DNA of 64,000 nt, taken from contig NC_092657.1 in NCBI RefSeq assembly GCF_032118995.1, positions 10,865,891 through 10,929,890 of the forward strand, given 5' to 3'. Of this stretch, positions 33,478 to 42,919 are shown one piece after another (position 1 is the first letter of the stretch; the number at the start of each line of letters is the position of its first letter). Source of the DNA: Asterias amurensis (Eukaryota > Echinodermata > Asteroidea > Forcipulatida > Asteriidae). The position numbers were made by a program, and so were the translations under genes. A model generated the notes under the pieces. That model saw only the letters and a list, made by a program, of their open reading frames with translations, was not told the DNA's origin and made no database searches.

Positions 33478-33966
33478 ATGGACAGCATCACCCGACCCGC
33501 CTCCCCTGCAGCCCTTCCCTTAGGTCAAGGCCTGGCACTGGACATCCCTATTGGCTCGGTCGTCACCTTTCCCAACGGAACACGCTGGACAGTTGCCACA
33601 GCAGGGACACTCTGGGCGGCAAGAACTAACCGCGACGCTGCTACTGCCATGGAGGCCCCTTTGTGCAAGCACCACAGGAATGATGGGCGGGTGGAGCAGG
33701 TGGGCGTCGGAGTCGATTCGGAGGGACATCGGCTTTTCCACTCCCGGGTTACTCACACCTATGAGGTCCCCGGGAGGATGCTTCGTACCTACAACGGAGA
33801 ACAGTGTGGACAGTATTTTGTCTGTTGCCCACCAGCTGTCCCTGGGAGGACTGCTCCCCCCCCCAGAGCACCCCCACCAGCCCGCTTCCCTGAGGGGGAA
33901 CCCGCCCAGTTCTGGGAGCAACTCATACGGTCCCAGCAAGAGAGGGACAAACTGGCACGGACGTGA
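33478..33966 (+). CDS. GC-rich open frame, unknown protein
   Basis: An ATG at 33478 opens 162 residues in the same frame as the zinc-finger segment upstream. Notable segments: LDIPIGSVVTFPNGTRWTV, HRLFHSRVTHTYEVPGRM, a proline-rich linker and a charged C-terminus (FWEQLIRSQQERDKL). The strong GC bias and codon pattern differ from the neighbours and end abruptly near 33970. I do not recognise the domain. It may be the C-terminal part of the zinc-finger/ORF1 protein. Confidence 0.4.
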   Translation: MDSITRPASPAALPLGQGLALDIPIGSVVTFPNGTRWTVATAGTLWAARTNRDAATAMEAPLCKHHRNDGRVEQVGVGVDSEGHRLFHSRVTHTYEVPGRMLRTYNGEQCGQYFVCCPPAVPGRTAPPPRAPPPARFPEGEPAQFWEQLIRSQQERDKLART

Positions 33967-33987
33967 GGTCCTGGTTCGTATAAACAT

Positions 33988-35916
33988 TTGGGCGACGAAG
34001 AGTACCGCCATGCCAATGACGACCCTTTTTCGAGGAAAAAAAAGGTAATGCAGAGAATTGCGAGCCGCCTAGCAGAACTAGAATACATAAGATCGGTTAC
34101 TCAAATAGCTAATAAAAAAAAGCAGCTGAAGACAAAATATAAACAAGTGTTGGATAACAACCGGAGAAGTGGGAGAGCCCGAATGGAGTGGAAGTACTTT
34201 GGAGAAATTGACGACATTTTGGGTGCTCGTCTGGCAATCAACCCACGGGCCGGTCAGGTGCTCCACGTTGGACTTCTTAATAGATCTCGTGATCATCATG
34301 GTAAGACTTTGCATTAAATAGGTGTATTTCCGAAAGTTGACTTTCACAGTTCAGCAATTATAGTAATGAGTATGGATAACTTTCCGTGTGGGGACACCAC
34401 TTTTTCCACTAATTTATACAAAAAGGGATAGCCCTTTCTCATTTTTAGATAATCATTTCATATTTACTTTTCCGTAAATCGTTATTTAAAATGAAAGACT
34501 ATTGAAACATTCTATCTGTGGTGAGTAGCCTCCCTCTTCATTTCTATAATTTCCGTATACCCAGTTTCAATTTCCTTTTTGTTTTATTTAGGCCCTACAG
34601 ACGAGTTATCACAATCATCTGAACTGGAAAATACACTCCCGGAAGAAAGCGACAATGAAGAGGATGCAGGTATGAGGATTACAATAATAATAATAATAAT
34701 ATGCGTTTCTTAGTTTTGACTGTACATAGTTAACCAATACGTTTGGCAATACATGTACATGTACGTACTTAGCGGGGATTCGAAGTAAATACAGTTTTTT
34801 TGGGTTGTATTTAAGAAGGAAAATTGTTAAATTTTGCCGAGAAACAATGGGTTAATGTGTGCTCTTATTGTAAAGAGAAGGGGTCCATGCCCCGGTGTTC
34901 ATGGCTGTGGCTGCTGTATGCGCCGTAGCACCTAGTAAAAATTTACACGGTGCTAAGGAATAGGTCTCGCAATTAAAAAATCTAGTCCCAATCACCTTGT
35001 AGTTAAAATACTTGGCGCTATGTATCCTTTGGAGAATGCTCGTTATCAATACGGTTATTATCGTTATTATTCTGCCTGTTATATTGTTAATCGACTTTAA
35101 TCTAATTATTGCATGCCTTCTATTACAATTTACAGGAAATGCTGATCCTGAACGTCCTCGACAAATTGAGGCATATCCCTTACATGACGATTCCTTGGAT
35201 GAAGAAGCCATGCTTGCTGAACCCCTAGTGTCTGCTGAGCTACCAGGGCCTGCAGAACCACAAGTGCATGCCGAGCAACCAGGGCCTGCTAACCCAGGAC
35301 GTGTTGAAAGACAAGGTAAGAATTATATGATCTATGTATTTTGTAAAAAATGCTGATCACAGGGGTTGCATCATTTATCTTTAAGGTTTTATACTGAAAA
35401 ATGCAATCGCCCAATAATTGTTGGTCTCTGACTATACGCCTCTCTTAATAAATGCACAAGGTTAGGTACTTCACAATTCTAACCCAAAACAAGGCCTTGG
35501 GCACAGCCATTGCAAATGGTGGGGGACATGAGCCTTTAGCCTCATTTTGGGTAAGAATGTTTACGTCATGTATGAGTTTTAAGAGAGGCATATTGATCAA
35601 ATGAAAGTGTGTTGACATGGACATGTTTCACTCGTAATATCAATGTTCTTGACTTACTCAACCACAAAGTACTTGTTTTTTTATCATTACACTAGGTAAA
35701 AAGGTGAAGGAGACTAAAACTGGCAAGAGCATCAACACCATGCTTAAGCAGTTTGTTGACAGCCAAGAAGCACAAGATAGGTTTGTTACTATGGAGAAGC
35801 AGCGTGCAGAAGATGAAAGGAAACGCGCAGAAAGAGAGAACAGAATACGAGAAGACGAGTTGGTACTGGCAAGGGAGCTATTGGTAAAGCAACGGAAAGC
35901 CAGAGAAGCCCGATAA
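33988..35916 (+). CDS. Myb/SANT-like DNA-binding protein of a PIF/Harbinger element (4 exons)
   Basis: Four exons join with perfect phase-1 junctions: up to 34300 (G/GTAAGA), 34592-34669 (TTTAG/...G/GTATGA), 35136-35315 (TACAG/...G/GTAAGA) and 35696-35916 (CTAG/..., TAA). Exon 1 encodes a Myb/SANT-like helix bundle (segments QRIASRLAELEYIRS, QIANKKKQLKTKYKQV, NNRRSGRARMEWKYF, DDILGARLAI), the kind of protein that escorts Harbinger transposase to DNA and the nucleus. Exons 2-3 are acidic and proline-rich; exon 4 is a charged coiled coil (KQRAEDERKRAERENRIRE). The 5' end is uncertain: the first ATG in frame is at 34048 and the usual first helix with its tryptophan is not found. The frame stays open for 108 codons after the TAA at 35914, so that stop may be a nonsense mutation. 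Confidence 0.75.
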
Positions 35917-36240
35917 AAAAATGGTGATGACATGATGCGTGCCTTGTTGATGTCCCTTACAGGTCAACCAAGAGTGACACAGAATCAACATGTAAGGCTG
36001 CCATTCTTCCACGAACCTTACTTGCAAGCCGAAATTCATGCCCCCATGCCATCCAGATCATCTCACACGCCCTATCGGCCATATCCATCGACCCATCCCG
36101 ACCCATTCCTGGCCAACTGTAACCAACTTTCCACCCAACCAAGCCAGGAGAATCCTTTGGCCAACTGTAACCAGCCTTCCACCCAACCACCCCGACAGAA
36201 TTCTTCCAGATCCAATGCTGCTAGCGACAGACCATCATAA
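35917..36240 (+). other. In-frame continuation after the Myb-like gene's TAA
   Basis: Directly after TAA 35914-35916 the same frame runs KNGDDMMRALLMSLTG and then ~80 proline/serine/asparagine-rich residues, with two copies of a LANCNQ.STQP block, to a stop at 36238. Either this is the original C-terminus cut off by one nonsense change, or 3' UTR that happens to be open. Confidence 0.45.
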
Positions 36241-36564
36241 TCAGGAGCTGGTACCCGTGGGCAATCTGTAGACACCGGCTTAACGTTCTTCATGAACAAT
36301 ATTTAAAATGGGCCATAAAAATTATGCTTTTGAATTAACCTGTTTCTGTTAAAATGTTCATTGATCCATTTTTTGTATCTAGTATTTTTTTATGAGCGCT
36401 GTATAAGCACAAACACAATTATAATATACAACTGATGGCAAACATTACACCCCTTGAAAATATTTAAATACTTTGACTTACTCATTTCTCAAGAACTACA
36501 GCACTTTAACAAGAAATATTTTCAGACGACTTTTTACTGTCATCTTCAAAATGTTTTAGTTTAA

Positions 36565-36946
36565 AGGAACACGTTGTCTTGGATCGGTCGAGTTGGTCTT
36601 TGGAAAGCGTTTGTAACCGTTTGTTATAAAATGCATATGGCTGGAAAGATGTTGTAAAAGTAGAATACAATGATGCACACAAACATGCCTCGAAATTGCG
36701 TGGTTTTCCTTTTACCTTGTCGACTAACACGTCGGCCATTTATGGGGGTCAAAATTTTGACTCCCATAAATGGCCGACCGTGTTAGTTCGCACAGTAGAA
36801 GAAAAACCACGCAATTTCGAGGCAAACTTGTGTGGATCATTGTATTCTACTTTTAAAACATCTTTCAAACCATATGCATTATATAAACAACGGTGACAAA
36901 CGCTTTTGTTTTGACCAACTCGTCCGATCCAAGGCAACGTGTTCCT
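36565..36946. mobile_element. Palindromic TTAA-site MITE, copy B
   Basis: Same family as 29701-30083 but in the opposite orientation; flanked by TTAA at 36561-36564 and 36947-36950. Ends AGGAACACGTTG.CTT and AAGGCAACGTGTTCCT. It lies between the two convergent Harbinger genes. Confidence 0.9.
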
Positions 36947-37255
36947 TTAATGTAAATCTGTGGAAATTATGTATTGTGTTACAAAAAAAGTGCCCATGTC
37001 CAAATTTGTCTTGCATAAACAAAAAGAACATCAAAAATAAAAGGAATTTCCATTTACGTGTAAAATTTGGTCAGATTTATCAGAAGCAGATAGAAAAGTA
37101 GAATGTAGTGTTTGTTCCATTTTCTTCCATTTGTTTTTTTTATTTACAGTGTAAAAATGTGCCATGTTACTTTTTGTAATAGTTCTAAATACCATGTGCA
37201 TGTAGTATTTTTTTTACAGTTATACCTCATTGCCATTTAACCGGGTATTAAAAAT

Positions 37256-38500
37256 TTGCTGCTGCTATGTAAGCCTTCCATTGTCACTAAACCCCTCGAT
37301 GAGATTTTTCATCAAGGGGTAAGCTGGATCCCCAAGAAGAAATATTGGGATGTCCTCCTTTTCTATATTTCTCGTTGTAGGGGGGAAAAGGGACTCGTCG
37401 CAAAGTTGAGTGTAGAGTGACGAGTTTGAAAAGACCCGTGCGTCGCGGAAACTTCCTGGCCACCCCATACAAAGATCAACAAACCTTCCGTCAAAAACAA
37501 CGACAGCTTGCAAAATTATTGAATAGAAAGCTTTACGATTATAGTAATCTTTTGCGTTCTTCTTCGGTGCCTTGATGGGAATATGGGAACCACCAATTGC
37601 CCCCGCACACAGAGGAAATCCATGGCGCCGTTCAAACCTCTACAGTGTGTTCTGTGAATAAATCAAAACCAATGAGCGCATCAGTGGTATTTTCAAATGA
37701 TTAAAGCATGAAAACACACAACACAAGTAAAATATAATTATATATATATATATATACTTAACTACTTGAAAACTTCAGGGAAAACCAGGCCTGTACACTC
37801 CGTTTTTTTAAGGGCAAGAGCACCAAGGCTTTTCTTCATGGTTAAGGGCACCCTATGAGACAATTGTAAATTTCTATCGGAACATTTTCACAACACCAAG
37901 GCAAAGGGCATGGAGGCAATCACCTTCATTGCCTCCTTGAAGTATCAGGCCTAGAAAAAAATATGTCGCACTCTACCACTCAGATAAAGCAAACACTTTG
38001 GTAAAAGTGGTCCAAAAAATTGTATTACCCTTCGTGGCATGATATATTATTTTCCAGCTTTTCAATAGTTTTTGTGTACTGATCCAGATTTGCTACTTCA
38101 AAAATATTAGCATACACTTATTATAAACATTGGTACATGTAAGCATAGGTTTCAGCTTTTCTATTGCAAAACTATTCTGTGTTAGGTGATATCAGTATTT
38201 TTTTACCTGGAGACGATCCCCTTGTATCTTAACGGATGGTAGGTAAGCATTTACTAGTGCTTTACACATCTCGTGAATAATGACGCAACATATAGATTTT
38301 CCAACACAAAACAAGTGTCCCAACGTCGATGTTTGTTGCCAGTCTCCATAGGGTTATTGGCCAGGCGATGCTCAACCCGGATGGCTTATCTCATGTAAGT
38401 GTCGGCCTTTTCGACCTCTGCTATCACTGCCTGTGCTATGACATGAAAGGTGTTCTTTGAAATCCTGTCACAAAATGCATGAAAAAGAAATCACGTTAAT
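37256..38500 (-). pseudogene. HARBI1-like PIF/Harbinger transposase, decayed
   Basis: Two exons can be joined: ~38500-38207 (ending GGTCTCCAG-type ...CTCCAG/GTAAAA) and 37639-37265 (CTGTAG/AGG). Exon 1 has VEKADTYMR, a stop, then AIRVEHRLA, and in another frame LGHLFCVGKS and HEMCKALVNA, all standard HARBI1 segments, so it carries a nonsense codon and frameshifts. Exon 2 reads HGFPLCAGAIGGSHIPI, where the first catalytic Asp (normally GA.DG.HIPI) is Gly; the second catalytic region (GWPGSFRDARVF) is kept. An in-frame TAG after SDNGRLT precedes QQQIFNTRL, so the part with the catalytic Glu is cut off. It points toward the Myb-like gene tail to tail; together they make up the two-gene set of a Harbinger transposon. 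Confidence 0.8.
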
Positions 38501-39380
38501 TTAGTTGTAACGAGGATAATGTATCCATGATAAAAACAGCAAAAATATAAAACTTTTTCCGCTTTCTGGAAAAAATGTACACAAACTTTGTGACAATTAT
38601 TTCCTCTTTTTTATTTATTTATATATTTTTACTTTTTGTGGGGGAGGTAACATCAGTTTAGGGGCCTACCTGTATGGGCGGTATAAAGTAAAGTCAGAAC
38701 AATACAATGCCAAGCCCAAGAAGAAAAAAAAAATCCATAAAATCCAACGTGTAGACCTACCCGAGGGGAAGTCAACTCGGCCCTTGGTCGGAAGAAAGGA
38801 TACAGCCCAGCCCAAATGCCAAAATAAAGATCGTTCACAACCTCAATCAATTCAATAGCTTATTAATTTTGTACGTGAAATTCTTGAGCCAGTGCTCATT
38901 CGTCCATGTCTGGAGAAATATCTTGTCCACCCTGTCTCGACTCCTTGGAAGGGCATGGATCAAACGATTGATCCTGGAACCTTTTACCATTATGCCAGGA
39001 GCACCGCAGCAAATCGTTGCCTCCACTTCACGTTTCGCCAAAATCGCCATCGACTACTGCGTTCTTCTGCACGGACACGAGCATTTTTATTATTCCTGCG
39101 TCTCTCCGCTGTCTTCCTGTCACATACCCGGTATTCTCCTTCATCGGAAAATCTCCGAGCAGTGATCAAGCATCAAAGAATCATCGGTCGTGATGCCTGA
39201 TCACAAATGATAACTATTTGATGCCTTTTTCATAAAATAGTCATCCTGATGATGAATGTTAATGACTTTAAATCCCTATTTGTTTCTTTATTTGAGGGTT
39301 CTAAATGCTGCCCTTTTGATGCCTCTTTTTCACTGATGACCAAATTCAGTCATCATGATGTCTGATTTTTCTAGCAGGGC
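38501..39380. other. Spacer, may hold the transposase N-terminal exon
   Basis: On the - strand 38847-39050 contains TWTNEHWLKNFTY, which resembles the N-terminal region of Harbinger transposases, but the exon borders are not convincing. From 39197 to 39370 short motifs of the large satellite appear in scattered form (TGATGCCT, TGATGACCAAAT, TCATCATGATG). Confidence 0.3.
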
Positions 39381-39664
39381 AACTTCATTCTTGGCGATTT
39401 AAATTCATGCCGTTTGAGTCATTGTCTTCCCAACTATCGTCAGTACATATGTAAACTGCTCGACCGGGCACGAAGCCTCTCTCGATCTCTGCTATGGCAA
39501 CATCAAAAGTGCTTAACGAGCTAAAGGATTGGCGGGACTTGGAGTTTCAGATTACAATATGATTCAGCTGATCCCTTTGTATCGACCCAGAGTGCGCACA
39601 GTACCCGTTCAAAAGCTGAACGTCAAATCATGGACCGCAGGTACTACTTTGGAACCTCGCCGTG

Positions 39665-39841
39665 AGGGACTTTTCGTTTTCGATGACGATGGTTCTGCGA
39701 CGATAAAGATGACATTTGGCATCATCTGCGCATGCGTCGGCTTTGAGGATGGGCATCCCTCAATTTCTACGACAGTACTTGGGATGAATATTTGTGAACA
39801 ACGGTCGCAGAACCATCCGTCCTCGAAAATGAAAAGTCCCT
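39665..39841. repeat. Short hairpin element inside the LINE remnant
   Basis: Bases 39665-39701 and 39804-39841 are inverted copies with three or four mismatches (AGGGACTTTTCNTTTTCGA at the outer end). The LINE homology stops before it and resumes after it. Confidence 0.65.
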
Positions 39842-39971
39842 ATTTTTTCCCCACCACTGACTAGAGTGAACTCATAAACACTAGTGCCATTGACTTGGAA
39901 AATGATGTGGAAGTGATCTCCGCCTACATCTGTTTCTGCGAGGACTCTATCATTCAATCTAAGACTTTTAA

Positions 39972-40343
39972 AGGAACACGTTGCCTTAGATCGGACGAGT
40001 TGGTCAAAACAAAAGCGTTTGTAACCGTTTTTTATAAAATGCATATGGCTGGAAAGATGTTTTAAAAGTAGAATACAATGATCCACACAAGTTTGCCTCG
40101 AAATTGCGTGGTTTTCCTTCTACTGTGCGAACTAACATGGTCGGCCATTTATGGGAGTCAAAATTTTGACCCCCATAAATGGCCGACGTGTTAGTCGACG
40201 AGGTAAAAGGAAAACCACGCAATTTCGAGGCATGTTTGTGTGGATCATTGTATTCTACTTTTACAACATCTTTCTACCCATATGCATTTTATAAAAAACG
40301 GTTACAAACGCTTTTCAAAGACAAACTCGACCGATCCAAGGCA
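39972..40343. mobile_element. Palindromic TTAA-site MITE, copy C
   Basis: Same family and orientation as copy A, flanked by TTAA at 39968-39971 and 40344-40347. Removing the element and one TTAA joins the LINE codons AAG ACT TTT / AAA CTG TTT without changing frame, giving an independent proof of the insertion site. Confidence 0.92.
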
Positions 40344-40720
40344 ACGTGTTCCTTTAAACTGTTTGCTAACAATAACCCTTGGGTAGTAACATAACAACTG
40401 GAATTACTGTTGAATGAAAAAAAAAGTTTTCCATTGAGGTACCAAAGAGGATCGCAAGTTGGTAGCAAAGAAACTCAAACGTAAAATACGGGAATGTAAA
40501 AAATTGTATAAGGTCAAGGTTGAAGATATGTTTAAAGCTAACGATACCAAGCGCGCTTGGCAAGGATTACAAACTATGACAGGTTATAAGCCAAAACCCA
40601 AACGTGTTAATGTTGAAAATGAATCTGTGTATGCTATTGTTCTTAATGCATTCTATTGTAGATTTGATCAAACTGGCTCGGTCTTTTCCGACAAATAATC
40701 TTAACATTTCAGTTGGGGAA

Positions 40721-41556
40721 GTACGGAAATTGTCGACCCATATCGACTGCTGCTTCCGGTGAACCAATAAAAACCAATAAAAGCACAATGTTTCACTCCA
40801 AATGCAGCATATTGAAATACAAATACAACCCTGGTTGCTTCCTTTATTCTATTGTTGCATTAAAGACGTGCTTGAACAAAAATGTCAAGTCGTTAGTTAT
40901 GCTGAATCTTATTCACTTCAAATGTTTTCAATAAATAAGGTAATCGAGACATGATTTAAATAGATTTACGAAAAGCCTTGTTACATTAATCAATCTGAAA
41001 CCGTTAGAGCTGGGAATTTGTAAAGCTACTACGTGCAGGTATAACAACGCAAAGTGTTTTTATGTTTTCAAAACCTTGAGGTTGTGGCCTTAAATAAAGT
41101 TACAGGCATTACACTTAAAAAAAAACCTTGTCTACTCGGTCTTAGATGAACGCCTGGCATTGTAACAGGCACTGTTGATAATTCGGACGATTTCTGTCTT
41201 CTTCAACCGCAAGTTTAGAGATGACACCTTGAAAAGAAATAAATATGAAAGAAAATCTATTAAACAAATTTTCATAAGAGAGAGCAAAGATTTTAAAAGC
41301 ACTAAACATCTTCATCCGTCTTTTATCTGTCATGTCAAAATTGATGTACTGTATGTTGTGTAGCCACAAGCCCTGTGGTTTTTGGAGATTCCAAAACTGG
41401 AACTACCGGTTGTTGCATCGGACTCACATGACAATATATAAAGTATTTCTGTACTCAAAAGTGCAAAGAAAAATAATTGCTCATGCATGAGCTTGAGGTA
41501 TTATCTTGTTGAGAAAGAGGATGTAACTGTACTCCAGATATCTTATAGTTACATAC
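40721..41556. other. AT-rich non-coding DNA
   Basis: Probably includes the intron downstream of the BEN exon on the - strand. No other feature is supported. Confidence 0.3.
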
Positions 41557-41796
41557 TTTTAACAGCTTGGACAGCACTCTCTGGTAGGGCCTCTCGGTTG
41601 TCATCTTTTCCCCTTTGACCCTTGCAGCATGATTTACCAAGTTGTTCCCTAGAAAACAGCGTCAACGGGAGGTACCTGACAACGACCTCTAGTCCCATCG
41701 TCTCCTTTTCCCCGAGTGATGCCTTTTAACTGCATCCAGTTGTTTCTCAGTGATAAACACTCCTGGATTGATTTGCACCTTTTGAATGCCACAACT
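41557..41796 (-). pseudogene. BEN-domain exon with one frameshift
   Basis: On the - strand the segment runs from an acceptor (CATTAG/AGTTG) to a donor (AAAA/GTATGT). It reads KVQINPGVFITEKQLDAVKR in one frame and, after a break in the run GGGGAAAAGGAG, VVVRYLPLTLFSREQLGKSC, KGQRGKDDNREALPESAVQA in another. The order (start strand, LF.REQL.KS, KG.R...REALP) is that of the BEN domain, a DNA-binding and chromatin-recruitment module. The break sits in a homopolymer-rich run, so a sequencing slip cannot be excluded; then the exon would belong to a live gene. Confidence 0.55.
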
Positions 41797-42919
41797 CTAA
41801 TGAAGGATCAAAATAAAGAAAAGATAAATTAAAGTTACACTAACAAAACTGTTGACATTTATTTATTTATTTTTCATTTTTCACATCGTTTTCTTGTTGT
41901 ATATAACTCTTTTTAAACTGATAGGAATCATTTAAACCTTTGTGTGTCTGCCAATTTTACATTTTTTTATTAATGTTTCTTTATTACTGGTTAAGTTCAT
42001 TACTTGCCTGATATGAGGGGGTGGGGCTATTTTGCATTTTTACTCATTTTGCGTCACTTCTTTTAATTACCTTTCTGTTGTCTTAATAGATTTATTGTAA
42101 ATAATTATAGATTTTTGAAATATATGGCCAGGGTTATTGGAATTGAAGGCCTACAAGCTACAGTTTTTAGGAAAACTTTTTTAATTCCAGGCATTTATGT
42201 CCCTGGCTTTTGTTTTGTACCGATTATGTTATTGATGTATTTTGTTTGTGTTTTTATGCAGAATAAATAGTAAAAACAATAATAATAGTAATGACAAAAA
42301 AGGGACGTGGTGGTTTTTGCTTAAAAACGCGCATAATGCAGGGGGTTTCGCTGCTGTGGCATAATATTACAAATTGATATGTGGATATGTGTAGGTTTCA
42401 GACCTTTCATCTAGTTTCAGTCCTTTTACTAAATTGACAATCTCGGCCCTGTTAATGTATATATTAGAATTGTGAATATTGGAATTTTATCCTCCTGTGG
42501 AAGTCAATAAATCAAAACTTAGAGAATGAAGAATGTCACATGATTGTTTTCTTGCAGTTGTTTATATGAAGTTTCACTTCACTCCGACATTGGTTCAATT
42601 AGGCCCCACATTTATCTTCAGGTTTAAAGACATTGCTGGTGTTTTTGTTTATTGCAAGGTTAATTTTGTCTTGGTTCAATTTGCAAGAGTGTCAGAAAAA
42701 GTCTGTTTCACCAACTGTCAAGACAGTGTCCAGACAACTTTGTTCATTGCATTGAATATATCATGTATAGTGGCTTTGGGAATATGTTTCAGTCATCGCA
42801 ATGAGGTATCATCTTCGATGACTGAAACTTATTTTTTGGAGGATATGCTGCCTGTTTGTTAAAAATTTTTGCAACAGTTATCCACTGTGATGACTGATAA
42901 TGACTTTGATGCCAGTTTG
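41797..42919. other. AT-rich non-coding DNA bordering the satellite
   Basis: Contains a 109-codon frame from an ATG at 42533 that lacks a recognisable domain. At 42793-42842 there is a small inverted repeat of CAGTCATCG/CGATGACTGAAA. From ~42886 the sequence starts to resemble degenerate satellite (GATGACTGATAATGACTTTGATGCC). Confidence 0.3.

Larger units (their letters stand above)
39381..40720 (+). pseudogene. LINE ORF2 remnant (endonuclease end and pre-RT region)
   Basis: Pieces of one non-LTR retrotransposon ORF2 lie in order: FILGDLNSCRL (the endonuclease GD.N motif) near 39389; GVSDYNMIQLIPLY near 39540, where the catalytic SDH is SDY; VEVISAYICFCEDSIIQSKT up to 39967; LFANNNPWVV from 40348; and KLKRKIRECKKLYKVKVED, AWQGLQTMTGYKPK from ~40470 to 40610. 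The arrangement fits the Jockey/CR1/Rex-like groups, whose EN and RT are linked by such a basic segment. It is broken by a hairpin element (39665-39841), by MITE copy C and by frameshifts; the RT domain itself is missing. Confidence 0.75.

Noticed and set aside
33520..34011. 163-codon - strand frame in the GC-rich island
   Set aside because: GC-rich DNA leaves several frames open; the + strand frame is in phase with the zinc-finger segment and is preferred.
42533..42862. 109-codon frame next to the satellite
   Set aside because: Hydrophobic, Phe/Val-rich translation without a recognisable domain or splice context; chance is likely in AT-rich DNA.
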